Shown: positions 42,289 to 54,420 of the stretch, piece by piece
How positions within the stretch are numbered: position 1 is the first letter of the stretch
Layout: each line of letters begins with the position of its first letter
Program-made: the position numbers and the translations under genes
Assembly (NCBI GenBank): GCA_013350335.1
Contig: CM023541.1
Coordinates: forward strand, 67,097,390-67,161,389
Source: Chimonanthus salicifolius
Taxonomy: Eukaryota; Streptophyta; Magnoliopsida; Laurales; Calycanthaceae
Direction of reading: 5' to 3'
DNA: 64,000 nt
Notes under the pieces: model-generated
What the model saw: the letters and a program-made list of their open reading frames with translations, nothing else
The model's database searches: none
What the model was told of the DNA's origin: nothing

Positions 42289-42537
42289 CTAATGTTCCGT
42301 CTTAACCTGTTGACAAGTTAAACAATGTGCTACAAATTCTGCCACATCTCTTTTGAGTCCATGCCACCAATAATGTCTCTTCAGGTCGTGATACATTTTA
42401 GTGTTGCCCGGATGAATAGAGTTTGGTCTGATGTGCCTCAACCAATAACTCTTTTCTGCAGCTTTTAGGTACATAAATCCTTCCTCGGAATGCAAGACCC
42501 TGTCCCGGTCGAAACTCCCATTCTGGTATGACTTCAC
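42289..42537 (-). pseudogene. Integrase HHCC zinc domain (element 3)
   Basis: [19 protein letters not shown] and CLTCQQVK give the histidine and cysteine ligands in one uninterrupted frame. It overlaps the end of the RNase H frame by about 140 bp in a different frame, so a frameshift separates them. A stop at 42289 separates it from the core. Confidence 0.85.
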
Positions 42538-42991
42538 CAGTAGACATCTTGGCCCAAATCTCCTCCACCTTCAAGTCTGTCCGCTGTTCCTGTTCAATCT
42601 TGGTAACCATGTTGGACCGTATGATCAAATTGTATATAGTCCCATGGTTATTGAGGTAAAGTTTAAACTCTTGAATGGTATTCAACATCTCCCATTCCGC
42701 CCTGATCAAACATGCCACTGATGCATGTGATAAACGGCTGAGGACATCTGCCACTTTGTTATCCTTGCCAGGGTGATAACAAAGTGCGAACTCATAATCT
42801 GCCAGATATTCCATCCATTTGCGCTGCCTCAAGTTGAGCTCTTTTTTATCAAACAAATATTTCAAGCTCTTATGATATGAAAACACTTCAAATTTCTCGC
42901 CATAAAGATAATGTCTCCAACTTTTGAGAGCGAAAACCACTGCGGCTAATTCCAGATCGTGTGTAGGATAGAGACGTTCATGTATTTTCAA
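42398..42991 (-). pseudogene. RNase H domain and linker (element 3)
   Basis: The frame starts [20 protein letters not shown], then [20 protein letters not shown], where element 1 has FSDHKSL. The catalytic Asp of this motif is changed to Tyr, so the RNase H would be inactive. The final VADVLSR keeps its Asp. It is separated from the RT frame by a stop at about 42992. Confidence 0.87.
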
Positions 42992-42994
42992 CTG

Positions 42995-43444
42995 TCATGA
43001 GCCATAAGCCACCACACGATTACTTTGACTGAGTGTACACCCCAGTCCCTCTCCTGACGCATCGCACTGTACCTCATAACACTTGCCTCTTTCTGGCAAA
43101 ATTAGGATAGGAGCAGTGGTAAGTCTCGTCTTCAGCTCTTCAAATCTCTGGTTACACAAATCTAACCATTCATATTTAACTCCTTTCTGAGTGAGTCGAG
43201 TCAATGGAGATGCAATTTTTGAGAAGTCCATGATAAATTTCCTGTAATAACCCACCAATCCCAAGAAACTACGGATCTTGGTTACATTCTTTGGCGCTTT
43301 CCAGTCTCTTACTGTTGCTATCTTAGCTGGGCCCACGGCTATGCCTTCTTCTGATATAACATGTCCCAAAAAGTTGACCTCAGATAGCCAAAATTCACAT
43401 TTACTGGCTTTAGCATATAGTTTGTTATTCCTCAAAGTGTCCAA
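42995..43444 (-). pseudogene. Reverse transcriptase thumb and RNase H start (element 3)
   Basis: Carries [39 protein letters not shown] and [11 protein letters not shown], the last containing the first RNase H aspartate. The catalytic FIDD box lies just upstream at 43499-43510 (minus), outside this frame because of a stop near 43477. Confidence 0.88.
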
Positions 43445-43449
43445 AAGAA

Positions 43450-43915
43450 TCCTCAGATGCTCAACATGTTCTTTCTAAGTCTTGGAGTAAATCAAAATAT
43501 CATCAATGAATACAATAACAAATTGGTCCAAAGAAGATCCTGTTCATAAGATCCATGAATACAGCCGGTGCATTGGTGAGTCCAAACGGCATGACTACAA
43601 ATTCATATAGCCTATACCGCGTTCTAAAGGCTGTCCTCTCTATGTCTTCCTCCCTAACCCGGATTTGGTGTATCCGAACATCAAGTCAATCTTAGAAAAA
43701 TGACTGGAACCTTTAAGTTGATCAAATAAATCATCGATCCTGGGTAGAGGGTACTTATTTCTGACCGTCAACTGGTTCAGTTTTTGGTAATCCACACACA
43801 TACGCAGTGATCCATCCTTTTTCTTTACAAATAATACTGGAGCTCCCAAAGCCGATGTACTGTTCCGAATGCACCCTAATCTGAGCAGTTCATCAATCTG
43901 CTTCTCAACTCGGAC
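43450..43915 (-). pseudogene. Reverse transcriptase fingers and palm (element 3), broken
   Basis: The frame at 43849-43640 holds [37 protein letters not shown] and [26 protein letters not shown] is readable near 43590-43550, and [14 protein letters not shown] near 43530-43489, in other frames. Breaks near 43640 and 43540 are frameshifts. Confidence 0.85.
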
Positions 43916-44388
43916 ATCTCTGCTGGTGCCATCAGGTAATGTGGTAATGACACTGGTACAGTGCGAGGATACAGCTTGATTTCAAAATTAATCTCCCTCA
44001 TGGGAGGCAAAGTAGGGCGTTCCTTTGGAAAAACGTCTGCATAGTCCCTTACTATTTCTGGAAGTTCAACCACTGGTGCCTTGTTGATTTTAATAATGTT
44101 CAACACTAGATATTTCAACCCTTCATGCAGTCTGCTTTGTTTATCAGCACGCACCACATGTTGTTTTCCTTCGGGCGACGAAAATGTCACCCTGCGACGA
44201 TAACAATCAATGTTGGCCTTAAAGCTAGCCAACCAATCCATGCTGAAAATAATATCAAATTCTGACATATTAAGCACCAAATAATTGAACTCAAATCTGA
44301 GTCCAGCAAGTTCCATATTCACTGCTGTGCATATAAGTCCCAATGACGTGTCTTCGACGGGGGATACAATAGTGAATGATGTGGACAA
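43876..44388 (-). pseudogene. Protease C-terminal part and RT entry (element 3)
   Basis: Carries FNYLVLNMSEFDIIFSMDWL (FGMDWL in element 1, so Gly to Ser here) and RRRVTFSSPEGKQH, then [20 protein letters not shown] and [16 protein letters not shown], which opens the RT. It overlaps the previous frame by 70 bp, so one frameshift lies near 44385. Confidence 0.85.
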
Positions 44389-44717
44389 TTTTTTACCAAT
44401 GTACCAGTAGCAGCTACAAATGCAGTAGATATAAAAGAGTGTGATGCTCCCGAATCAAACAATGCAAAGGCATAGGAACTACTGACTACTGCCATACCTT
44501 GTATTACTGAATGATCCTCTGCTGCTGGAGGTGTTAAATTGAATACCCGTCCAGATCCTGTAGGTGGCCGTCCCGCCTGATTAACTGTCCTGCCTCCACG
44601 TGAATTAGCTGGCCTAACTGGTGGACGAGATGAGCCTCTAGAATATGAGGGTTTGTTGAGTTTGGGACACTCCCTCTTAAAATGACCAGGTTGATCACAA
44701 TGAAAGTAGTTGTTCAC
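44319..44717 (-). pseudogene. gag zinc knuckle and protease active site (element 3)
   Basis: YFHCDQPGHFKREC stands where element 1 has CFHC...C: the first zinc ligand is Tyr, so the knuckle is damaged. A Gly/Arg/Pro-rich linker and the catalytic DSGASHSFIS follow. Confidence 0.85.
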
Positions 44718-45030
44718 CCCTCTGGGATCCTGAGTGACTTGATGCAGATGGGGAGGGTTGGTTGGGACGAAAGCCCCCTATTGACCCAGTAGATGGTGCG
44801 GGTCTGCTAGAGTTCGGTCGGAACCTCTTGTTGGGCTGGAATGTACCCCTCCCACTCTGAGCTCGGCGATTGTCAAACCGCGTCAACTCAGCAAATTCCT
44901 GTTCTGCTATAGTGGCCCTGCTGACCACTTTTGCCAATGTGGGTGCCTTGAATATAGTTACCTTGGCCCTTATGCTAGGCCGAAGGCCCCGTTCAAACTT
45001 CCGTGACCTTCGATGCACAATATCCACCAT
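44695..45030 (-). pseudogene. gag capsid C-terminal part (element 3)
   Basis: SRKFERGLRPSIRAKVTIFK and a region with RFDNRRAQSGRG and NKRFRPN correspond residue by residue to element 1 gag. Frameshifts bound it at about 45035 and 44715. Confidence 0.85.
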
Positions 45031-45679
45031 ATAGAATGCAATTGAGAAACTCCTGGTGGTACTCTGCCACCGTCATGGTACCCTGTACCAAAGATAGAAA
45101 AGCCTGTATCTGGCGTTCCTTCTCCTCCTCAGGAAAATAATGTTCCAGGAAGGTAGCTGAGAACTGCTCCCAAGTCATGGTAATCCTCTCCCTTTTAGGA
45201 ATAAGTGCTCGCTGCTTCTCTATCACCTCCCACCATTTACCAGCATAATCAATCAGCTGTGATGTGGCAAGTAAGATTTTGTGAGCATGACTTGTGATAT
45301 TCAGCAAGGTCAGAATCTGTGAGATCTTCTTCAGCCAGTTTTCCGTTCCGACAGCCCCTTCCCTCCCCTTGAAGTAAGGAGGGCACCGTTGCTGGAAGGC
45401 CCTGACCATGCTCTTGTCATTGTTTCCATTGGCGGTTCCATTCTCATTCATGTGTTGTTGGAGCACTGAAGTAACCACCGTTTGAACCAGATTCTGCAAT
45501 TCAGGAGGTACCGCTGGTATGTGTATGTTGCTTTGTTGCTCTTCCTCTTCCTAATGAGAATGTTGTTCCTCCTCATGATGAGAATGTTGTTCATCCTCAT
45601 GATGAGGACGTCGTTTCTCCTCTTCGTCCCCTTTTGAGTTTCGTCGGGTAATTTTCCTTGGTCTTCTCCTTGGAGCCAT
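44993..45679 (-). pseudogene. gag N-terminal and capsid part (element 3)
   Basis: The ATG at 45679 opens MAPRRRPRKITRR, followed by a His/Glu-rich low-complexity region. A TAG at about 45553-45555 interrupts it. The same frame then carries PPELQNLVQTVVTSVLQQ-like capsid start, TENWLKKISQILTLLNI and FSATFLEHYFPEEEKERQ. The frame is lost near 45035. Confidence 0.85.
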
Positions 45680-45935
45680 TTTTCACTAAGCCATTGAAAA
45701 CATCAAGACTTAGTTTCCATCATAAAATTTGTATTTCCTACCTTTGGGGAAAATTTCCAAATAAGCACTCTTGATTTTTGTTTTGTGTTCGGGGAAAATA
45801 CATCCTATGTCGCTATGTTTGACAATCCAATTATTTTTACTGTACTTCCTTTGCTATCATCCGTCTGAGTCTAACGAAGTAAATTAATGCACGGGACCGG
45901 ATTAATTTACTCCGAGAGATTCAAGTTTTGGGTTT

Positions 45936-45947
45936 GCTCTGATACCA
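45936..45947 (-). other. Primer binding site, initiator-Met tRNA type (element 3)
   Basis: The minus strand reads TGGTATCAGAGC two bases after the end of the 5' LTR. The leader to gag is 45935-45680 (256 bp). Confidence 0.93.
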
Positions 45948-46056
45948 GCTGTAATGCCCCGCCCTTTTTCACTCGCTTTTTCCTGTAAATTTAGTGTATC
46001 TTTTTTTTTTTATATAACAGAGTAGAGTGATAGAGCGCGGGACGTCACGACACGAG

Positions 46057-46141
46057 GTAAGTCCGAACTTCCAAAGTCCGACCCTTAACTGGCCAACCCT
46101 ATGTGTGCATGGACTCAGTCCACTAAAATGGTTCACACATA
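46057..46141 (-). other. Twin stem-loop near LTR 3' end (element 3)
   Basis: Stem A is TATGTGTG (46100-46107) with CACACATA (46134-46141). The inner hairpin is TGGAC...GTCCA (46110-46122). Stem B in sense is GTTAAGGGTCGGACTT pairing with AAGTTCGGACTTAC, with G-U pairs and the same GG/A internal loop (46057-46089). Confidence 0.68.
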
Positions 46142-46634
46142 ACAATATCAACTTGCGGAATAAAAATCATAACCTGCGGAATCATAACATCAAAATGCGG
46201 AATCATAATAGAACCGAGTTCTATTCGATTCAGATAGCAAAGTACGTCAAGTCCTTAATCGTTATTAAAATGTCATAATCATCAAACTAAATCATTCGAC
46301 CATCTAAGTTATTACATTCCGAAATCCAAATACTCAAATACAAGTTCATGAGTAACTTTATTCAAAACATGTAAAATAAGTCTTCCAAGCTCCTATGCCT
46401 GATCTGTCTTACGTTCATCGTTCCCCTGATTACCTGTATCATCAACTAGGGTAGAAGTAGGGCGTTAGAACAATGCGCCCAGTAGGTATTCCAGTTACGG
46501 CTAACACATGGTTAGTACAAAACATATATTATAACATAATATATAAAATCAGGTAAAACCATGCCATGTAATGATGAAAAATATGCAATGAGTGCCACTC
46601 ATCACATGTACATAAATGTACCCACCACATAGGT

Positions 46635-46760
46635 CTTCCGAACGCCCCGGCGGAGGGTGGACCCTCCAGTTTCATCCTGATGGAAAAACACATCAAGGTA
46701 CACCACATAGGTTATTCGGACGCCCCGACGGAGTGTGGACCCTCCGGTTACCAAATCCTT
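46635..46760 (-). repeat. Duplicated CGCCCCGACGGAG module (element 3)
   Basis: Two copies of CGCCCCG(G/A)CGGAG(G/T)GTGGACCC, with CTGATGG...CATCAAGG between them (46677-46698), a partly decayed form of the covarying hairpin seen in element 1. Confidence 0.7.
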
Positions 46761-47066
46761 CACCCCATGCCATGCATAAGAGCCAATGAAACACATGCTA
46801 TTTTAATAACATAAAACATAGCATTTAGAATCGTCTGTGAAACATAATCAATCCATGCTATTTAAACAATGTAAAACACAGCATTTGAAATTCGATAATA
46901 GAGCATATCCTTTGAAACACATTTTCATCAAACATAAGATAAAAACTAAGTACACAATCCATGGTTTCAAAGAGGTGAAATCCTACCAAAGACCACTAAC
47001 GTATGCTTGTGTCTTTTGTCCAAGAATCAATCACGGATCGCGCACCGCTTGCGAGATCCCGTTACC

Positions 47067-47080
47067 TTATAATATAATAA
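47067..47080 (-). promoter_or_regulatory. Predicted TATA region of the element 3 LTR
   Basis: The minus strand reads TTATTATATTATAAGGTAAC across this site. TATAAGGTA(AC) followed by a conserved GC-rich block matches the other families. Confidence 0.5.
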
Positions 47081-47140
47081 TAAATCAACACCAAGTCCCA
47101 CTTGATTACAAGGTTCTAAGTCCATAAACAAAACCCCATG

Positions 47141-48716
47141 GGGTTCGCCATACACCATGGCCGAAACCCATGGTCTACCATTTTTGTCCATAATTACAAT
47201 AATGCCATTGGTCCAAACCTTAGTTAACATTCTTTTTAGTGTTATCCAAAGTACATCACCCTAGGTCCGCCAATCAATTCCCATGTTTAGGTCCAACTAC
47301 ATAGATCCTAAACATCTAAGTTCTTCAAATAATTCCTCATATAGTTATCTTATCGCCATACAAAGCTAAGCTTCCATTTTTAACAAGTATTACAACTTTG
47401 CCACTCATGGCTTACATAACCCATAACTTCTTTTAAAATCATTAACCCTTTACATGATTCATAATAATTTCTTAACAACCTAAGTCCATACAAGACCTCA
47501 TGGGGTTTGGCCATACATCATGGCCGAACCCATGATTCTCCATTTTGGCATGAAATTGCAACTTTGCCACTAGTTCCCATTACCTTTTGTTTGTGTCCAA
47601 AACCGATCCATAAAGTAAGCTTAACCTATAGAATTAATTCATGGGGTTAGGCCAAGCACCATTGCCGAACCCTATGATGTCTAGGTTTCATTTTTCCATC
47701 ATCTTCCATTCTTGGCCAATCTATAATTAGATAGTTTCCAATTTTAGATTTCACCTTCCAAAAATAAAACTTTCCCCTTGTTAATCTCCCCTTCTATTTT
47801 TAAAAACTTAATTAAACAACCTTCTATAAATAAAAGGTTTCCAAAATAAATCCCTAGTGGGTTCGGCCATACACCATGGCCAAACCTCACTCATGGCATC
47901 CAATCCATTCATTTAATCTAAGTTCCATAATTAATCCCCACCTTCCATTCTTGGATAGTTTCCATAAATAATTTATCCCTTTCCATAATTGGATAGTTTC
48001 TTAGATTAGAAACCTCCTTTCCAAAATTGGATAGTTTCTTAGATTAGAAAGCTCCTTTCCAATTTTAGGAACTCCTTCCATAAATGGAAGCTTTCTAAGT
48101 TTAGCAACCTTCTTTCCAAAATTAGAAGCTTTCTAATTTTAGCCATCCAAATCCATCTATCTTCCAAAATTACCCCATGGGGTTCGGCCATACACCATGG
48201 CCAAACCCTATGGTTCGTGATCTTGGACATTGGTTTAGATCCAATCAAAATCGATCACCAATCCATAAAAATGTTTGGTGGGGTTCGGCCATACACCATG
48301 GCCGAACCTCACCTCTTCCTTTCATTACTTTAAATCCAACAACTTAGCCATAATAACATCATGGTTCGGCCATGCCATGACCAACCCATATTCTTTCATG
48401 GTCTTCTTGAATCTAAAACCAACAACCATACCTCCATTAAAATTAATTCATAAAGCATCCTTTCACATTTTCAAACCACTTAACCATCAAAGATTTCCAT
48501 GATCTAAAATCTGAGAACATGCACCCAATTTCCATCTAATTTCCTTCCATGGTTTTCAATATACAAATCCCAACAAAATAAATCAAATCTTTCCATGGGG
48601 TTCGGCCATGCACTATGGCCCATGGCCGAACCCTATGGTTCTTTCTCTCCATTTAACCCATTAATCCATCTCTAATCTTCCTCCATGGGGTTCGGCCAAC
48701 CATCATGGCCGAGCCC
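47141..48716 (-). repeat. Array of U3 hairpins in the 5' LTR of element 3
   Basis: Copies lie at 47141-47170, 47503-47531, 47644-47672, 47859-47886, 48180-48208, 48281-48308, 48363-48386, 48598-48632 (with a local CATGGCC duplication) and 48688-48716. The usual plus-strand form is GGGTTCGGCCAT, ACACC, ATGGCCGAACCC. Arms carry single substitutions in several copies. Confidence 0.9.
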
Positions 48717-49377
48717 TATGGTTCTTTTGTTTCATAAAATAAAATTATTTAAACACTTAGATACTAACCTCTTTTCAATTCCTTGCTCTTCTAATCTTTC
48801 TCCCTTCTTCTTAATTTTTCTCCAAACAAGAACTCCTTTTTGTTGCTGCCCTTTCTTCTCTTGCTCTTGCCGTGTGAGAGATAATGAGAGATTGAGAGAG
48901 AGATGGGGTTGTAAAAACCGTGCACCCCCTTGTAGTATTTTTAGTCATTGCCTTAGATGGCAATGCCGTGTGGCCTTTCTTTGTTTATGTGATGGCCGAC
49001 CTCCCTTGCTTAGATTATAATATATCTAAGATAAAACATGCCCCATTGCTGTGTGCCCTTGTGTTTAATTTAAACACTTCCTTTAATTAATTTAAGATTA
49101 TATGCATTCCCTTTTTAAAATATCCCATGCGCATAATCTTGGATATGATAATCCCTCCACACAGCCAAGGCAATCTTTTATTTTTAAATTTAGATATAAT
49201 GCATCACTAAAATAAATCAACCCATTTAATGTTTTTTTTTTAAACCAATTCCAAAACCGTTGGGTCCTAATTGGGTCATGGCCCAATTCTTGTCCACATA
49301 AGATCCAATCTTAAGTTCATAATTAAAAATAGATAACTTTCATATAAAATATCAAATTGAAAATCCAGGGTATTACA

Positions 49378-50687
49378 AAATTGGACTCCAAAATTATCAA
49401 TTTCTAATTTTAGATGTTATTTCTATTTTTTAAATTTGTTTTCTGTTTTTAGAAAGTTTCTACATTAAGTTATATTTTTAAAATTAGAGTTTTGATTTCT
49501 TTATTTAGATTAATTTCCATTATACTGTAATCACTTATACCATAATATCTCAATTGCATATATTTTGCTTTGTTTCTAGTGGGTTTGAACTAGCACTCCT
49601 GAAGCTATACTATTAATGGTTCGTCTGATTGCAAATATAAATTTTAAACATCATATCTTTAGTGGCACAACAAGTTTTAGGTGCCGTTGTCGGAGAAAAA
49701 ACAGATATTTATTTTTAAATTTTTTGCTTTTAGAAACACTGTTACTTTTTAAAATTTCTATTTTAGGCAACTATTTAAAATCGATAGTTTCTATTTTTGG
49801 AAATTATAATATTAGAAAGTTACCTTAATTTAAAAATTTCTTTTCAAAATAGTCGCAATTCTAGAATTTATATACATTATGAAATCTTACTAAATTTAGA
49901 AACTTTTTAAATTCAGAAATTCCTATTTTAGAAATTTTAAAAATTTAGATATTATTTCTTTTTTTTGGAAATACTGATACTTTTGCAAATTTCCATTTTG
50001 GGCTATTATTTAAAATTGGCATTTTGTATTTTTAGAAATTATAATCTTAGAAAGTTATCTAAATTTAAAATTTCCTTTTTAAAATAATAAAAATTCTAGA
50101 ATTTATATAAATTACGAAATCTTACAAAATTTAGAAACTTGTTGAATTGAGAAATTTCTACTTTTAGAAATTTTAAAAATTTAGATATTATTTCTATTTT
50201 TTGATATACAGATACTTTTCAAAATTTTCATTTTATCCTACTATTTAAAACTAGCAGTTTCTATTTTTAGAAACTTTAATTTTAGAAGGTTACCTAAGTT
50301 TAAAAGTTTCTTTCTAAAATTGTAGAAATTCTAGAATTTATATAGTTTTGTAAGTCTTACTAAATTTATAAATTTGTAGCATTTAGAAATTTATATTTTT
50401 GGAATTTTTTTATTTGTAGATATTATTTATATTTTTAATTGGATTTTCAATGCAAATTGGACTCCAAAATTATCAATTTCTAATTTTAGATGTTATTTCT
50501 ATTTTTTAAATTTGTTTTCCATTTTTCGAAAGTTTCTAAATTAATTTATATGTCTAAGATTAGAGTTTTGATTTCTGTATTTAGATTAATTTCCAATATA
50601 TTATAATCACTTATACCATAATATCTCAGTTGTATATATTTTGCTTTGTTCTTAGTGGGTTCGAACTCGCACTCCTGAAGCTTTACT
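49378..50687 (+). repeat. AT-rich tandem satellite, left segment
   Basis: Two unit markers (GGGTTTGAAC at 49581 and GGGTTCGAAC at 50657) are 1076 bp apart. Between them are three subrepeats of about 237 bp, recognised by ACTATTTAAAA near 49766, 50004 and 50240. No coding potential is seen. Interrupted at 50687 by the solo LTR. Confidence 0.88.
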
Positions 50688-50794
50688 TGTAACGCCCTGC
50701 CCTTTTTCACTCACTTCTTATCCTAAATCAGAGTCTATTTTTTTTTTTTTTATAACAGAGTAGAGTGATAGAGAGCGGGACGTCACGACGCGAA

Positions 50795-50877
50795 CTAAGT
50801 CCGAACTTCCAAAGTCCGACCCTTAACTGGCCAACCCTATGTGTGCATGGACTAAGTCCACGAAAACGGTTCACACA
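50795..50877 (-). other. Twin stem-loop near LTR 3' end (outer solo LTR)
   Basis: The inner hairpin TGGAC...GTCCA (50848-50860) and stem B (50795-50827) are kept. Stem A is shortened to TGTGTG with CACACA (50840-50877). Confidence 0.6.
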
Positions 50878-52566
50878 AAATAATATCAACTTGCGGAATA
50901 AAAATCATAACATGCAGAATTATAATAGAACTAAGTTCTATTCCATTCAGATAGCAAAGTACGTCAAGTCCTTAATCATCATTCAAATATCATAATTATC
51001 AAAATTAACATCCAACCATCTAAGTTATTACATTCCCGGAAACTAGTTACTCAAATACATATCCATAAGTAACTTTATTCAAAACATATAAAATAAATCA
51101 TCCAAGCTCTTATGCCTGGCCCTCCTTGCGCTCATCGTTCCGCTTGTTTCCTGTATCATCAACTAGGGTAGAAGTAGGGCGTTAGAACAACGCGCCCAGT
51201 AGGTGTAATGGCCCGGAATTTGCAAATCAATATATAGGTGGATATTATTTATTTTAATGGTGGAAATTGGAAATTTGGTGGAATAAAGGGTAAATGGATC
51301 AAGATTTGGATAAAGGCCCAAGTATGGCCCAATGGACTATGGATTGGATTTAAATTCATTTAAGGGGTCAATGATGGTCAATTGGGCCAAGAATGGTCAA
51401 ATTGGGCCCAATACCCATTTGGGACCCAATGGGTCAAGATAATGTAAGCTCTAAGGTAATTGGGTAAGGGTAAATTTAATTGGGCCATGGGCCCAATGGT
51501 GATCCAATAAGAGTAATGGATTTAATTAAATTTAAATCACCTAAGTTGGTGATGAATTGACCAAGGTGACATGGCCGATTGGGACCCACCTCCACCTCAT
51601 TAAATGAGGTGGCGTGTGGACCAAGGATTGGTGGGGCTGGCCACCATGGTTAACTTGATCAACCAGGGGTAGAATAATGGAATTAGGTTAAGTGGGAATT
51701 AATTAACCTAAGGTAATTAACTAATTAATTAAATGATTAAATTATTTAAAAGGTGGTCAAAGGGGTCAAAAGATGGAAAACTAAACCTTTCCATCTTAAG
51801 AAGCCAAAAACGTTGGCTTGGTGGAGTTTATCCCAACCACCATAAACTATAAAGCATAAAGCATAAAGCATGAAAAATATCTCATGTGGGGTGGTTGGGA
51901 GACTAAATGTTAAAGTGTAATTTAAGTAACCAAAGAGATAAGATAAGTTTTATCTCATTCTCTTCGTTTCACCCTCATCTCTCTCTCCCCATCTCTCCCA
52001 CTCTCCAAGAACCGTCCCACACCCAAGGAGAAGGAAAGGAAGAAAACCAAGAGAAAGAAGAAGAAAAGCTTGGAAGAAAAGAAAGGAGAAAGGTGTAAGC
52101 TTGGCCATCACTCCAAGATCAAGCCATAGTATTTTCTTTCTCATCTCCATCCTCTCCTCTCCCTCTTTCAAATCTAACCCTACCACGGCCGAACCCAAGC
52201 TTGGAGGTTTTCACCATTGATCAAGCATTTTAGCCAACCAACAAAGGAGAAGGAGAAGAAAGAAGGTCAAGGAAGCAAACGAGAGTAACGAAAGTTGGAG
52301 GAGGCGTCGGATCGTAAGTATTTTCTAAACAAGAGACTAGATTTTTTTTTAGGGTTTAAGAGGTTATGAAATCCATTTCTTGGATTTAGAGGTGGCCAAA
52401 ACATCATGGCCTTGGATCTCAAATCCATCAAATGAAAGGAGGAAAAATGGGCAAACCCGAAATGGGTAAATTAGGGTTAAGAAAAAATAAATGGATTAAG
52501 GACATTATGTATTTAAATTATTTAAGTATGGATTTGTGTAATGTTGGAAGAAAATTATGGGCCATA

Positions 52567-53770
52567 GGGTTCGGCCATGTAGTATGGCCGAACCCCATGG
52601 TGGGTGATTAGGTAATGTATGAATTTTTTAGGGTTTTATAAGAATGGAAGCCATGGAGAATGATTTAGGGTTTTAAGATTTTAATGATTAAATGTAGGTA
52701 ACTTTTGAAGAGGTTTTTATGATGGAATCCATGGATGAATGTAAATGTTTTTATGGTCTAAAATGGCACCAATGGATAATGAACCATGAACCATGGGTTC
52801 GGCCATGGTGTATAGCCGAACCCTATCGTGATGTAAGAATGGTTTTGATGGGTGAAGAGATGGAAAAAGTGATTAAGAATGTTGATAGATTGTATGGATT
52901 TTCAAGTATAACATATAATGTTTTAAAGGTGTGGAATTAGGGATGAACCATGAACCTCATGGAGGGACTTATTTTAAATCTAAATGTGGTAAATAGGCCT
53001 AAGAAAATAATGGGAAATTGGGATGGACTAAGTATTTTGGAACCATGGAAAACAAATGGGGAATGTAGCTAAGTTGATGGACTCAAAATATATTTAATGT
53101 TGATCAAAAGGAGTGATTTAAATGCATAATGTAAAACCTCCTCATGGGAGGGCTTGTTATAGATCTAAATGTGGTAAAAAAGACCCAAGGAAAAAATGGG
53201 GTTTAGGTTAAATTTAAAGGGGCTAATTTTATTGAAACCCATGACCCATTTGTGGGTCAATTTATGGGTTAGATTTGGTATTATACATGTGAGTAATGAA
53301 TGGGGATTAGGGTGAATCAAGTGACTAATTTGTGATGATGCTATGGCTAAGGAGTCATTAAGGGATCCAAGTCTATGGATCAATTGATGGGCTAAGTATG
53401 GGGTTACATATGTGTTGAATGAATAAAGGTTAAGTTAATTAAATGGTTGATTTTAATGATCATATGACATGGTTGATGGGTCATTAACGGACCTGAGTTA
53501 TGGATCATTAATAGGTCTAAGTTGTGGATCAATTATGGACCATAATGTACATGGATAAATGAGTGACTAGTCATGGAAAAGAGGTAGTGGCAAAACCGTA
53601 AATATGGGCCAAGATAAAGAAACCCATGGAAGCTTAGTAATAACCGTGTGTGTGATAAATGAAGCCTAGGGTGGCTGGTTTGTAGACTTGTGTGATTAAA
53701 ATGTTTAATGGACTAAATGGGAGCCACAAAACCTAGTTAGTGAGGTTCGGTCATGATGTATGGCCGAACC
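52567..53770 (+). repeat. Three U3 hairpins in the nested LTR
   Basis: Copies at 52567-52595 (GGGTTCGGCCAT / ATGGCCGAACCC), 52795-52823 and 53744-53770. Each of the latter two has one arm substitution. The last copy is about 60 bp before the TATA box. Confidence 0.9.
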
Positions 53771-53828
53771 CCACTAAGGCATGCATTAGGGACTTAATCA
53801 TGGATAAAACATGGACTAATTATTAATG

Positions 53829-53837
53829 TATAATAAG
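53829..53837 (+). promoter_or_regulatory. Predicted TATA box of the nested LTR
   Basis: TATAATAAG followed by GTACCGAACATCGCAAGCGG, a block also found in sense in element 3 (about 47068 downward) and the outer LTR (about 56060 downward). Confidence 0.58.
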
Positions 53838-54420
53838 GTACCGAACATCGCAAGCGGTGCGCGATCGGCGACTGGGTCTATCGGACGGAAACGAAAGAAA
53901 GAACGCTAGTCGGTATTCGGTAGGATTCCTACCTTTTTGTAAGCCATGGATTAAGTATTATGTGATGGTTTCCCTTTAATTTATTTTGGAAATCATGTGA
54001 ATGTTTTAAGATGGGTTTTGGATTAAGTATTATGTGATGTTTTCCTTTAATTTCTTTTGGAAATCATGTGAATGTTTTAAGATGGGTTTTGGATTAAGTA
54101 TTATGTAATGTTTTCCTTTAATTTATTTTGGAAATCATGTGAATGTTTTAAGAGGGGTTTTGGATTAAGTATTATGTGATGGTTTCCCTTTGATTTATTT
54201 GGTAATCATGTGATTGTTTTAAGAGGGGTTTTATGACTATGATTTACATATATTATTACATGGCATATGGCATCTACATCTCATGCATGGCATGGGAGGG
54301 ATATGACAGGGGAAGGATGAAATGAAACCGGAGTCCATGCTCCGTCGGGGCGACCGATAAACAGACATGGGGATATTTTGATGTGTTTGATTTATCAGGG
54401 ATGTTGTATGTAATTATGAT

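Larger units (their letters stand above)
39669..49377 (-). mobile_element. Ty3/gypsy chromovirus (Tekay/Del-like), element 3, 3' LTR cut by gap
   Basis: On the minus strand: 5' LTR 49377-45950, primer site 45947-45936, gag from 45679, protease, RT, RNase H, integrase, chromodomain to about 41200, polypurine tract 41143-41134, and partial 3' LTR 41127-39669. It is closely related to element 1 in protein but has an LTR of another subfamily. The coding region is interrupted by both stops and frameshifts. The right flank is satellite DNA, so it inserted into that array. Confidence 0.92.
45950..49377 (-). repeat. 5' LTR of element 3 (family C), complete
   Basis: The minus strand begins TGTAATACCCTGG (49377) and ends GGGGCATTACA (45950), 3428 bp. 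Read in sense: an upstream region with a short CT/GA-rich stretch (48780-48905), nine to ten U3 hairpins (48716 to 47141), TATA region (47080-47067), a conserved block to about 46985, the CGCCCCGACGGAG modules (46760-46640), the twin stem-loop (46141-46057) and an A tract (T on plus, 46003-46013). Confidence 0.92.
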
